A stretch of DNA of 64,000 nt from the NCBI RefSeq assembly GCF_003012795.1, contig NZ_PXYH01000006.1, forward strand, positions 62,001 through 126,000, written 5' to 3'. Under the pieces are notes generated by a model. That model did not search any database, was not told the DNA's origin, and saw only the letters and a list, made by a program, of their open reading frames with translations. This document shows, in pieces, positions 55,629 to 63,852 of the stretch. How positions within the stretch are numbered: position 1 is the first letter of the stretch; the number at the start of each line of letters is the position of its first letter. This DNA comes from Zobellella taiwanensis (lineage in GTDB: Bacteria; Pseudomonadota; Gammaproteobacteria; Enterobacterales; Aeromonadaceae). A program made the position numbers and the translations under genes.

Positions 55629-56697
55629 GGCGACTCCGGGCGATCAGCCATTGGTTGACGGCGGTCACCAGCACCAGCAGGGCCATCAGCAGCAGCGACA
55701 GGGCGGCCGCCAGTTGTGGCTCGAGGAAGATATCCCCCGCTACCAGGCCGGCGATCTGGATGGTGACCAGGTTGTAGTTGCTGGTCATCAGCGCATAGGT
55801 GCTGGCGTAGGCGCCGAGGGCGTTGGCCAGCAGTATGATAAAGGTACCGAGCAGGGCCGGGCTCAGCACCGGCAGCGCCACCCTGAGCCAGTAGTGCAGC
55901 GGGCCGGCCCCGAGCAGGGCGGCGGCCTCGCGCCAGTCGGCCTTGATGGCGTCGAAGGCCGGGTAGAGCAGCAGCACCGCCAGGGGGATCTGGAAATAGG
56001 TGTAGAGCAGGATAAGGCCGGCCCGGGAGTACAGGTGGAACTGTTCGATCAGGCCCAGCTCCCGCAGCAGCAGGGTGGCGGCGCCGTTCATGCCCAGCAG
56101 CACGATAAAGGCGAACGCCAGGGGCACGCCGGAGAAGTTGCTGGCCATGGTGGTGAAGGCCACCACGGCGTCCCGCAGCCGGCCGGGCACCTGGCGCAGC
56201 GCCGCCGTGCCCGCCAGGGCGATGCCCAGCCCGAGCAGGCTGGACCAGAAGGCCAGGTCCAGGCTGTTGGCGAAGGACTGGCGGTAGAAGGGCGAGCCCA
56301 GGATCTCGCGGAAGTTGGCCAGGCTCCAGTCGCCGCCGGCCTGGAAGCTGTGGATCAGCACCCAGGCCATGGGGGCGAGCTGGAACAGCCCGAACGCCAG
56401 GGCGAAGGGCAGCACCAGGGCGAGCGGCAGCAAGCGGCGCCAGGAAGCGGGTTTGGCCGACGTCGACGCCGTCACCTCACCAGTCTGGCTGTCAGCCTGG
56501 CGGGCGCGGCCAAAGGGCCAACTCCGCCGACACGCCGCAAGCACATCCCTGTGGGCTCGCACATGCCATCCATGGCATGTGACGGTCGGCGGAGCCGTTC
56601 CCTTTGTCCGCTCATCGGACGCTGAGGTGCTTGGCGGAAATTCCGCTACGTTTTTATCGGCATCCCGCAAGTTGCCGGAAATAGCTTGTTCATTCAT
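55621..56697 (-). CDS. ABC importer permease 1 with a repeat-encoded N-terminal extension
   Basis: A 358-residue permease of the PotB/PhnU-like type. The membrane part begins near residue 85 (LLPLALVLPFALAFGLFQLAPM) and contains the EAA-type loop DWREAAALLGAGPLHYWLRVALPVL. The ~75 residues in front (MNEQAISGNLRDADKNVAEF onward) are hydrophilic and partly encoded by a 73-bp palindrome (56522-56594), unlike related permeases. An alternative GTG at 56475, after the palindrome, would give a normal-length protein of 284 residues. I keep the ATG at 56697 because it overlaps the previous stop (ATGA). Confidence 0.82.
   Translation of the reverse strand: MNEQAISGNLRDADKNVAEFPPSTSASDERTKGTAPPTVTCHGWHVRAHRDVLAACRRSWPFGRARQADSQTGEVTASTSAKPASWRRLLPLALVLPFALAFGLFQLAPMAWVLIHSFQAGGDWSLANFREILGSPFYRQSFANSLDLAFWSSLLGLGIALAGTAALRQVPGRLRDAVVAFTTMASNFSGVPLAFAFIVLLGMNGAATLLLRELGLIEQFHLYSRAGLILLYTYFQIPLAVLLLYPAFDAIKADWREAAALLGAGPLHYWLRVALPVLSPALLGTFIILLANALGAYASTYALMTSNYNLVTIQIAGLVAGDIFLEPQLAAALSLLLMALLVLVTAVNQWLIARSRHE
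56522..56594. repeat. Palindromic element inside the 5' part of permease 1
   Basis: CTCCGCCGAC (56522-56531) and GTCGGCGGAG (56585-56594) are perfect inverted ends. Inside, ACATGCCA (56561-56568) pairs with TGGCATGT (56573-56580) around TCCA. It looks like a mobile palindrome inserted in frame. Confidence 0.65.
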
Positions 56698-57497
56698 TTC
56701 AGTAACTCTCCGCAGACCGGCTTGTCGTGCGCAAGGCCCAGCAGGCTGGCGAGGGTGCCGCACAGTTCGAGCTGGCGGGGGCGGGCGTGGCGGTCGTGAC
56801 TGAAGGCGTCGCCCAGCACGAACAGCGGCACTTCCCGTTCCTCGGGCAGGGTGCCGCTGTGGCTGTGGTCCCGGTTCATGCCGTGGTCGCTGGTCACCAG
56901 CACCTGGTAGCCCTCGGCCAGCCAGCCCGGCAGGTAGTCCGCCAGCCAGAGGTCGAGGCGGCGGGCGCTGTTGCGGTACTGGCTGGAGTCCAGGCCGTGC
57001 TTGTGGCCGGCGTCGTCCACGTTCATCGGGTGGACCAGCAAAAAGTGCGGATCAAAGCGCCGGCGCAGCCATTCGGCGTCCAGCAGCAGGTGGCAGTCCG
57101 GGTAGTCGTCCCTGTGGTAGAACACCCCGTACTGGATGGCCAGGCGTTCGTCCTGGGTGAAGCGATCCCGCACCGCCTGGTAGGGGGCGCGGTTGTACAG
57201 CTCGCTCAGCCAGTGGTAGGCCGCCGCCGCCGTGGTCAGGCCGGCGGCGCGGGCCAGGGTGAAGATGCTCTGCTCGCGGCTGGTGCGCACCACCTGGTTG
57301 TGCACCACGCCGTGGTCCACCGGCCGGGTGCCGGTGAGGATGGTCTCGTACAGGGGGCGGGACACCGCCGGCAGCTCGCACTGCAGCTTGTAGCCGGTTG
57401 CCCGTCCCGCCTCGCACAGGCCAAGCAGGTAGCCCAGGCTGTGCTGGGCTACCTCATGGGCCAGACCGTCGATAAGGACCAGTATGACCTTGCGCAT
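56694..57497 (-). CDS. Alkaline-phosphatase-superfamily hydrolase (NPP-like)
   Basis: A 267-residue metal-dependent phospho- or phosphonohydrolase. Metal and nucleophile positions follow the nucleotide pyrophosphatase/phosphodiesterase pattern: Asp10 in VLIDGL, Ser46 in ELPAVSRPLYETILTG at the nucleophile place (usually Thr), DDAGHKHG (161-168), TSDHGM (Asp204, His205) and a late His near 213. No signal peptide is present, so it acts in the cytoplasm on material brought in by the surrounding ABC importer. It lies 2 bp after the binding-protein gene. Related names would be phosphonoacetate hydrolase or phosphodiesterase; the substrate cannot be fixed from sequence alone. Confidence 0.82.
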   Translation of the reverse strand: MRKVILVLIDGLAHEVAQHSLGYLLGLCEAGRATGYKLQCELPAVSRPLYETILTGTRPVDHGVVHNQVVRTSREQSIFTLARAAGLTTAAAAYHWLSELYNRAPYQAVRDRFTQDERLAIQYGVFYHRDDYPDCHLLLDAEWLRRRFDPHFLLVHPMNVDDAGHKHGLDSSQYRNSARRLDLWLADYLPGWLAEGYQVLVTSDHGMNRDHSHSGTLPEEREVPLFVLGDAFSHDRHARPRQLELCGTLASLLGLAHDKPVCGELLK

Positions 57498-57499
57498 GC

Positions 57500-58546
57500 T
57501 TACCTCTGCTGATGCATCAGCACTTCGCTCTGCCACTGGCGCGGCAGCCGCTTGGTGCTCTGTTCCCAGGCCTCGAAGTCGGCGATGGGGCGGGCCTTGG
57601 CGTACATGTCATTGGGCAGCAGCTGGGCCTGCACGTCGGCGGGCAGGGTCACGCTGGTGCGGATGGGGCGGGCATAGCCCCGGGCCAGGTTGATTTGGCC
57701 GGCGTCGCTCAGTATGTATTCCCGGGCCAGCTTGGCGGCGTTGGGGTGCTTGGCGTACTTGTTGATGATGGTGGCGTAGCCGGAGATCAGCGAGCCGTCG
57801 CTCGGGATCACCACGGTGAAGCGGTCGCGGTCGATCTGGTCCCGGTAGTTGAGGGCGTTGAAGTCCCACAGGATGGCCATTTCAATCTCGCCCTTTTCCA
57901 GGTTGGCGATATTGGTGTCCACCGGCGACAGCCGGCCCTGTTTGGCCAGGTCGGCGAACAGCTCCAGGGCCGGGGTGAGGTTGGACTCGTCCCCGCCGAG
58001 GGCGAAGGCGGCGGCCAGCACGGCGCTGTTGGCCTGGGCGGCCACGCCCACGTCGCCCACCGTGACCTGGTAGTCGCCGTCCCGCAGATCGGCCCAGGAG
58101 GCGGGTGCCTTGGTGACCAGCTCGTTGTTGACGATAAAGGCGATGGTGCCGGTATAGCCCAGCACCCAGTGGCCGTCCTCGTCCTTGGCCCAGGCCGGGA
58201 TTTCGTCCCAGGTGCTGGGTTTGTAGGGCTGGGTCACGCCCTGCTGCAGCGCGATGGGGCCGAAGGCGGCGCCCACGTCGCCGATGTCGGCGGTGGCGTT
58301 TTCCTTCTCGGCGGCGAACTTGGCGATTTCCTGGGCCGAGCTCATGTCGGTGTCCTGGTGCTGGAGGCCGTATTGCTCGCCCAGATCCCGCCAGGTGTCT
58401 TTCCAGTTGGCCCAGGAGTCGGGCATGCCGACGCTGTTGATCCGGCCTTCGGCCCGGGCCTTGGCTTCCAGTTCGGTGAGGTCGGCGGCCTGGGCGGTGG
58501 CGCTCAGGGCCAGGGTAATCAGACTTGCGCTAAACAGGTGTTTCAT
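57500..58546 (-). CDS. Periplasmic binding protein of the organophosphate ABC importer
   Basis: A 348-residue extracellular solute-binding protein. The signal peptide MKHLFSASLITLALSATAQA is followed by the mature ADLTELEAKARAEG. It belongs to the Fe3+/polyamine/2-aminoethylphosphonate binding fold (GYTGTIAFIVNNELVTKAP, AILWDFNALNYRDQ, PSDGSLISGYATIINKYA). I take the ATG at 58546, 10 bases after AGAGGA, instead of a TTG three codons earlier. It is the first gene of the operon, with a TGGACTAGGTCA operator 15 bp upstream. Confidence 0.9.
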   Translation of the reverse strand: MKHLFSASLITLALSATAQAADLTELEAKARAEGRINSVGMPDSWANWKDTWRDLGEQYGLQHQDTDMSSAQEIAKFAAEKENATADIGDVGAAFGPIALQQGVTQPYKPSTWDEIPAWAKDEDGHWVLGYTGTIAFIVNNELVTKAPASWADLRDGDYQVTVGDVGVAAQANSAVLAAAFALGGDESNLTPALELFADLAKQGRLSPVDTNIANLEKGEIEMAILWDFNALNYRDQIDRDRFTVVIPSDGSLISGYATIINKYAKHPNAAKLAREYILSDAGQINLARGYARPIRTSVTLPADVQAQLLPNDMYAKARPIADFEAWEQSTKRLPRQWQSEVLMHQQR

Positions 58547-58560
58547 CAGTTCCAATCCTC

Positions 58561-58572
58561 TGGACTAGGTCA
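58561..58572. promoter_or_regulatory. Candidate GntR/UTRA operator at the ABC operon
   Basis: TGGACTAGGTCA fits the palindrome TGGnCTAGnCCA with one mismatch. This resembles the TGGTCTAGACCA sites of HutC-subfamily GntR proteins such as DasR/NagR. It lies just upstream of the binding-protein gene. Confidence 0.55.
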
Positions 58573-58714
58573 GGTTCGGAACTCATGCTAGGCAGCAAAT
58601 GTGACACTAAGGCGACACTTTGGTGGCAGTTAAATGCCATTTTGATGAAGTTTTGCACGATATCCCTGTCATTAGCCTGTCACGGCCCGCTGGCAGGCTG
58701 GCGTGATTCGTTAC

Positions 58715-58726
58715 TGGACTAGGCCA
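58715..58726. promoter_or_regulatory. Candidate GntR/UTRA operator at the regulator gene
   Basis: TGGACTAGGCCA is a full match to TGGnCTAGnCCA and its last base is the A of the regulator's ATG. Binding here would block the regulator's own translation start region or transcription, giving autoregulation. The second site lies 154 bp away at the divergent operon. Confidence 0.6.
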
Positions 58727-59457
58727 TGACAGTGGAGTTGCAACCCAAAACCCAGACTGCCCTCATCACCGACACCCTGCGCCGCCAGATTGCCGGCGCA
58801 ACCCTGGCGCCGGGCGCCAAGCTGCCCGCCGAACGGGAACTGGCGGCCCTGTTCGAGACGACCCGTATCACCGTCAAGGAGGCGTTGTCGATACTGGAGG
58901 CGGAGGGACTGATTTACCGGGAGGAACGGCGCGGCTGGTTTGTGTCGCGCCCGCGCCTGGTCTACAACCCGGCCAGCCGCTCCCATTTTCACGCTCTGGT
59001 GGCGGCCCAGGCGCGCCGCGCCGAAACCCGGGTGCTGGCGAGCCGCTGGGTGCCGGCGCCCTGCGAGCTGGTGGCGGAAATGGAGATTGCACCCCTGAGC
59101 CGGCTGTTTCGTTTGTGCCGGGAGCGACGCATCGACGGCCGCGCCGTGCTCTATGTGGAGCACTTTCTGCGGCCCGAATGGTTTCCCGGCATAGAGCGCC
59201 AGGATCTGAGCCAGTCCCTGACCGAGCTGTACCGGCGCGAGTACGGGCTGGAGTACGGCCGTTCCCGCTTCGATATCTGCCCCACCGCGGCCCGGGGGGA
59301 AGCGGCCCGGGTGCTCAACCTGGCGCCGGGCAGTCCGGTGCTGGCGGTGACCCGCATCAATTACGACCAGCACGGCCGGCTGCTCGATTGCGACCGGGAG
59401 ATCTGGCGCCACGACGCGGTGCGTATCCGCGTCGACAGCCAGCACCGGAGGGAGTAA
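58726..59457 (+). CDS. GntR-family regulator with UTRA domain
   Basis: A 243-residue HutC-subfamily regulator. The winged helix is at residues ~10-75 (LAPGAKLPAERELAALFETTRITVKEALSIL), with a UTRA ligand domain at ~95-240 (RLFRLCRERRIDGRAVLYVEHFL, ending VDSQHRRE). It is divergent from the six-gene ABC operon and is the obvious controller, probably responding to the imported compound or a phosphorylated product. PhnR of the 2-aminoethylphosphonate system is of the same type. It is convergent with nhaP2, 10 bp apart. Confidence 0.9.
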   Translation: MTVELQPKTQTALITDTLRRQIAGATLAPGAKLPAERELAALFETTRITVKEALSILEAEGLIYREERRGWFVSRPRLVYNPASRSHFHALVAAQARRAETRVLASRWVPAPCELVAEMEIAPLSRLFRLCRERRIDGRAVLYVEHFLRPEWFPGIERQDLSQSLTELYRREYGLEYGRSRFDICPTAARGEAARVLNLAPGSPVLAVTRINYDQHGRLLDCDREIWRHDAVRIRVDSQHRRE

Positions 59458-59467
59458 GGGCCGGGCG

Positions 59468-61198
59468 CTAGAGCGGGGCGTCCTCGGCCTGGGGCAGGGC
59501 GCGCAGGCCGACGGTGGTGACGCGGTTGCCGATCATGCCCCTGACCTGCAGGCAGACGTTGTCCAGCACCAGGCCGCCGCTGTCCTTCAGATCCTCGGCC
59601 AGATCTCGGCGCAACAGCTGATCCAGGGTCAGTTGCGGCTCCACCGCCAGGTCGATGCCGTAGGAATGGCGCAAGTCCTCCACCCGGGTGCTGCCCTTGA
59701 GCCTGAGCTCGGTGTCGGGCAAATCCAGGCGCGGCGCCTCGGCCACCTGGGCGAAGACGCAGTCCACAAAAGGCCGGGTTTCGGGCTTGAGCACCACGAA
59801 CAGGTGATCGCCCTGCTGCAAGCGGGTGGAGCCGCGCGGCGGAATAACGGTGGTACCGCGGGTGATCATCGCCACCACGGTATCGTCGGGCAGTGCCATC
59901 TGGGACAGTAGCCGGCCGGCGGCGCGGGGGTGCTCGCCCAGGGTGTATTCCACAATGTCGGCGTCGATGTCGCCGACGGCGGTGATCTCCAGGGTGGCGG
60001 CGGGGGCTGCCGGCGGCGGCTCGGTCAGGCCCAGCCGACGGGCCACCAGGGGCAGGGTGGAGCCTTGCAGGGTGGCGGAGATCAGCACCACGAAGAACAC
60101 CACGTTGAAGATGAGATCGGCGTTGGGCAGGCCGAACATCAGCGGGAAAATCGCCAGAATGATGGGCACGGAGCCGCGCAGGCCAACCCAGGACACCAGG
60201 GCGATTTCGTTGCGGCTGAAGCGGAACAGCCGGAGCATGGGCACCACCGCCAGCGGACGGGCCACCAGGATCAGCACGGCGGCAATCAGCAGCCCCTGCC
60301 ACCAAACCTCCAGCAGGGATTCGGGATAGACCAGCAGGCCGAGCACCACGAACATGGTGATCTGGCTGAGCCAGGCCAGGCCGTCGTGAAACAAAAAGGT
60401 GCCGCGCTGGAACACGAAGCGGCTGTTGCCGAGCACCACGCCGGCCAGGAAGACCGCCAGGAAGCCGCTGCCGCCAAGGTTGGCGGCGATACCGAAGGCC
60501 AGCAGGCCGCAGCTGGCGACCATCACCGGGTACAGGCCGGAGGCCACCAGCTGGATGCGGTTGATCACCCGTACCGACACCCAGCCCACCAGCAGGCCGA
60601 CCACGGCGCCCAGGCCCATTTGCATCACGAACAACTGCAGCAGGCCAAGCCCGAAGGGCATGTCGTTGACCAGCACTTCCAGCAGGCCCACGGTCAGGAA
60701 GATGGCCATGGGGTCGTTTGAGGCGCTTTCTATTTCCAGGGTGGACTTCAGCCGTTTATTGATGTGGATGCCGGCGTTGCGCAGCAGGGAAAAGACCGCC
60801 GCCGCGTCGGTAGAGCCGACGATGGCGCCGAGCAGCAGGCCCTCGAGCAGGGGCAAATCGAGGATATAGGCGGCGGCCACGCCGGTGACCAGGGCGGTCA
60901 CCAGCACGCCCAGGGTAGCCAGCAGCGAGGCCGGGCGCCACACCATCTTGATGGAGGACACCGGCGTTTGCAGGCCGCCGTCAAACAATATCATCGCCAG
61001 CGCCAGGGTACCCAGGGCATGGGCGGCCTGGGGGCTGTCGAAGGCGATGCCGCCGATGCCGCTTTCCCCGGCCAGCATGCCGGTCAGCAGGAACAGGACC
61101 AGCACCGGCAGCCCGAGGCGGGCCGACAGCTTGCTGGACAGAATGCCAAACAGGATCAGGATGGCGGCGAGCAGTATCAATCGGTCGATCGCGAACAT
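59468..61198 (-). CDS. nhaP2: Potassium/proton antiporter NhaP2 (CvrA)
   Basis: A 576-residue CPA1 antiporter. About 12-13 helices come first (residues 1-390), including LLGAIVGSTDAAAVFSLLRN and the Asp-containing ESASNDPMAIFLTVGLLE. A cytoplasmic TrkA-C domain at ~405-480 (MALPDDTVVAMITRGTTVIPPRG) and a further C-terminal regulatory part follow. It exchanges K+ (or other alkali cations) for H+ in osmotic and pH balance. The length equals E. coli CvrA. The start is ATG 61198 (MFAIDRLILLAA), directly before the first helix; the longer open frame has no ribosome binding site. Confidence 0.92.
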   Translation of the reverse strand: MFAIDRLILLAAILILFGILSSKLSARLGLPVLVLFLLTGMLAGESGIGGIAFDSPQAAHALGTLALAMILFDGGLQTPVSSIKMVWRPASLLATLGVLVTALVTGVAAAYILDLPLLEGLLLGAIVGSTDAAAVFSLLRNAGIHINKRLKSTLEIESASNDPMAIFLTVGLLEVLVNDMPFGLGLLQLFVMQMGLGAVVGLLVGWVSVRVINRIQLVASGLYPVMVASCGLLAFGIAANLGGSGFLAVFLAGVVLGNSRFVFQRGTFLFHDGLAWLSQITMFVVLGLLVYPESLLEVWWQGLLIAAVLILVARPLAVVPMLRLFRFSRNEIALVSWVGLRGSVPIILAIFPLMFGLPNADLIFNVVFFVVLISATLQGSTLPLVARRLGLTEPPPAAPAATLEITAVGDIDADIVEYTLGEHPRAAGRLLSQMALPDDTVVAMITRGTTVIPPRGSTRLQQGDHLFVVLKPETRPFVDCVFAQVAEAPRLDLPDTELRLKGSTRVEDLRHSYGIDLAVEPQLTLDQLLRRDLAEDLKDSGGLVLDNVCLQVRGMIGNRVTTVGLRALPQAEDAPL

Positions 61199-61369
61199 GG
61201 TGTCATATCCCGTTGTTATGGTTATTACTGGGGCAGGTAAGACCATTATGTTATATCAAGCACGCCCGGCCGTGCACCGGAAAAGGCGGCCGGGACGGTG
61301 GGAAAGTGGCTTGTCCGGGCTGGCCGGCTATGGCCTAATGACCCCCTTCATTGCCGCCTGCGAGTGCCC

Positions 61370-62482
61370 ATGACCCCGCTTTCTCCCCATGCCGCCTACC
61401 TTGACGCCCTGAATGCGGGCTTTCGTGACGACCCCGCCCAGCGCCGGGCCGTTGCCGCGCTGGAGCTGTGCCATCGCCAGCTGCAGGCGGGCGAGGCTGC
61501 CGGCGGCATTTACCTCTGGGGCCCGGTGGGCAGGGGCAAGACCTGGCTGATGGATGTGTTTTTCCGGAGCCTGAGGGTGCCGGCCCGGCGGCTGCATTTT
61601 CATCATTTTATGCGCTGGGTGCACCGCCGCCTGTTCCAGCTCACCGGCACCGAGGATCCCCTGGCCCGGCTGGCGGCGGAGCTGGCCGCCGAGGTCCGGG
61701 TGCTGTGCCTGGACGAGCTGTTCGTGAGCGATATCGGCGACGCCATGCTGCTGGGCCGCCTCTGGCAGGGGCTGTTCGCCGAGGGCCTGGTGCTGGTCAC
61801 TACCTCCAACCAGCCGCCCGAGGGACTCTATGCGGAAGGCTTCAACCGGGAACGTTTCCTGCCTGCGGTGACCGCCATGGCCGAGCGGATGCAGGTGCTG
61901 TGCGTGGATGGCGGCGAGGATCACCGGCTACACCCGGGCCAGGCCCGCCGCCGCTACTGGGTGCGCTCGCCCGGTGTGCTGGCGCCCTTGTTCCGGGAGT
62001 TGGCGCCGGCGGCGGACACGGAAGAGGTGCTGGCGCTGGGGCACCGGCGGATCCCGGTGCTGGGCTGCCGGGACGGCGTGCTTTGGTGTCGCTACCAGGA
62101 TCTGTGCGAGCAACCGCTGGCGGCGACCGACTTTATCCTGCTCGGCGACCGGTTCCGGCATATCCTGCTGGAAGGCCTGCCCCGGCTGGACGCGGGCACC
62201 AGGCTGCAGGCCATCGCCCGCGGCACCGAAGACGGCGCGGCCCAGGTGGCCGCCGGCGAGCGCCGGCTGCCGCCCCTGTCCCGCCAGGACGACGGCGTGC
62301 GGCGCTTTATCGCCCTGGTGGATGAATGCTACGACCGGCGGATACCGCTGTGGCTGGAAGCGGACGTGCCGCTGGACGAACTCTACCGGGACGGCGCCCT
62401 GGCCTTTCCGTTCCGCCGCACCCTGAGCCGGCTGCGGGAAATGCAGCTGGCCAGGTTTGGGCTGGCGGCAGAGAGCGGTTAA
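61370..62482 (+). CDS. zapE: Cell-division ATPase ZapE (AFG1 family)
   Basis: A 370-residue AFG1-like ATPase. Walker A is LWGPVGRGKTWLMDVF (about 58), HFHHFMRWVH follows, Walker B is VLCLDELFVSDIGDAMLL, and sensor regions are LVTTSNQPPEGLY and GFNRERFLPAV. It associates with the Z-ring and supports division under low oxygen or heat in E. coli. The ATG at 61370 is chosen because the AFG1 sequence begins there (MTPLSPHAAYLDAL); the ribosome binding site is weak. Its TAA stop lies in the left end of the TTAA repeat. Confidence 0.9.
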   Translation: MTPLSPHAAYLDALNAGFRDDPAQRRAVAALELCHRQLQAGEAAGGIYLWGPVGRGKTWLMDVFFRSLRVPARRLHFHHFMRWVHRRLFQLTGTEDPLARLAAELAAEVRVLCLDELFVSDIGDAMLLGRLWQGLFAEGLVLVTTSNQPPEGLYAEGFNRERFLPAVTAMAERMQVLCVDGGEDHRLHPGQARRRYWVRSPGVLAPLFRELAPAADTEEVLALGHRRIPVLGCRDGVLWCRYQDLCEQPLAATDFILLGDRFRHILLEGLPRLDAGTRLQAIARGTEDGAAQVAAGERRLPPLSRQDDGVRRFIALVDECYDRRIPLWLEADVPLDELYRDGALAFPFRRTLSRLREMQLARFGLAAESG

Positions 62483-62566
62483 ATAACGGTGCCGAACGGT
62501 AGATTGCGACCGGCTTCCGCTAAGCAGAGCCTCCGCGCGACAGCACTATTGGGAACGGTGATTTAA
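62479..62566. repeat. MITE-like element with TTAA ends (short copy) between zapE and the AEC gene
   Basis: The left end TTAAATAACGGTGCCGAACG and the complement of the right end (TTAAATCACCGTTCCCAATA) are imperfect inverted repeats. Both resemble the ends of the 139-bp copy at 40779-40917. The inside keeps GCTAAGCAGAGCCTCCGCG but lacks the second arm of the long stem. The stop codons of both flanking convergent genes lie within the TTAA ends. Confidence 0.65.
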
Positions 62567-63498
62567 CGTACCAGCAGCAGAATGACGGACAGGCTGACAA
62601 AGGCGGCTGCCGTGGTCAGCAGCAGGGTGCCGGCGGCAAAGCTGCGCTGGCCGTACTGGCCGCCGATGATGGGATAGATGCTCATCATCGGCATGGCGGC
62701 CATCAGGATCACCGCCAGTTGCAGCTGTGGGTCGAAGGGGGGCAGCCACCACACCATCAGTGCCACCAGCAGCGGGTGGGCGACCAGTTTGCCCACCATG
62801 ACGGTGCCCATGCCGGCCAGGTTGCCCCGCACCGGGCTGCCCACCAGGGAGCCGCCGATGACGAACAGGGCCACCGCCGCCGAGGCCCGGCCCAGCAGTT
62901 CCAGGCTGGTGGCCATGGCCTGGGGCAGGGCAAGGTTGAGGGCCGAGGCCAGGATGCCGGCGGCGATGGCCAGCACCAGGGGATTGCGCAGTACTCGTGC
63001 GGGCAGGCCGAGCAGGGCCTTGCCGAAGCTGCCGCCCTGGCCGCGGTGGGCGTTGAATTCCAGCACCGCCAGGGCCAGCGGGATAATCAGCAGGTTTTCC
63101 ACCAGCAGCGCCAGGGCAAAGGCGCGCGCCGGCGGCTCGCCAAACACCTGCAACAGCACCGGATAGCCGAAAAAAGCGCTGTTCGGTACCACCATACCCA
63201 TGGATTTCAGCGCTCCCAGCACCGCTTCGTTGTTCAGCACCTTAAGGGTCAGTATCAGTCCCAGTATCAGCAGCAGCAGCGAACCGCCGGCATAGGCCAG
63301 CATATAGCCGGGCTCTATCACCTGGCCTACGCTCAGGCCCGACAGGGTATGGAAAATCAGCGCCGGCATGGCGAAATAGAGCACGAACCGGCCCATGCCC
63401 GGCACCGCCTCGGCCGGCATCAGTCGAAAGCGCACGGCGCCGTAGCCCAGGGCGATCAGGATAAAAATGGGGGCGGTAATGGCAATGACGGCCAGCAT
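62563..63498 (-). CDS. AEC-family transporter (auxin-efflux-carrier type permease)
   Basis: A 311-residue membrane protein of about 10 helices in two halves of five (first helix VIAITAPIFILIALGYGAV; GMVVPNSAFFGYPVL in helix 4; SIYPIIGGQYGQ near the C-terminus). AEC carriers in bacteria move small acids such as malate or malonate, or similar solutes; the cargo is unknown here. The ATG at 63498 (MLAVIAITA) follows GAAGGAAG; an upstream in-frame ATG would add a proline-rich tail. Confidence 0.88.
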   Translation of the reverse strand: MLAVIAITAPIFILIALGYGAVRFRLMPAEAVPGMGRFVLYFAMPALIFHTLSGLSVGQVIEPGYMLAYAGGSLLLLILGLILTLKVLNNEAVLGALKSMGMVVPNSAFFGYPVLLQVFGEPPARAFALALLVENLLIIPLALAVLEFNAHRGQGGSFGKALLGLPARVLRNPLVLAIAAGILASALNLALPQAMATSLELLGRASAAVALFVIGGSLVGSPVRGNLAGMGTVMVGKLVAHPLLVALMVWWLPPFDPQLQLAVILMAAMPMMSIYPIIGGQYGQRSFAAGTLLLTTAAAFVSLSVILLLVR

Positions 63499-63573
63499 GG
63501 CGACTTCCTTCGGGGGAATAGGTGGTAAATCCGGCCAGAATAGCACCCTTCAGAGGGAATTCAGTTCCCGCAA

Positions 63574-63852
63574 TTAAGGAAGGCAATTGCTGCCAGTGGG
63601 CCATCGGAATGGCTCCGGCCGGGGTAGGCTCCCGTTGGGGGTGCTCAGAATGCGCTCGGCCCCGCCTTGCTTGCTGCTCCATCGCTGCAGCCTGCCCTTA
63701 ATCAGCTCGGGCAACATACGGAAGTAGTCAACAAAGTTGCTTTTGCCTGCGCCGTTGGCGCCAATCAACACATTAAGCGAGCCCAGCGGTAGCCGCTCCA
63801 GATGGCGAATGGACTTGAAACCGCTGATAGACAGATGCTTGATTGTGCTCAT
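63574..63852 (-). pseudogene. Truncated AAA ATPase (RecF/OLD-like), N-terminal stump
   Basis: The first ~67 residues are a clear start of an ABC-type AAA ATPase: STIKHLSISGFKSIRHLE, Walker A LIGANGAGKSNFVDYF, then RLQRWSSKQGGAERIL. After this the frame runs into unrelated proline-rich sequence and stops at 92 residues, whereas such ATPases have about 370. No continuation appears in any frame up to the AEC gene. It is therefore the stump of a gene cut by a deletion or rearrangement. Confidence 0.75.
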
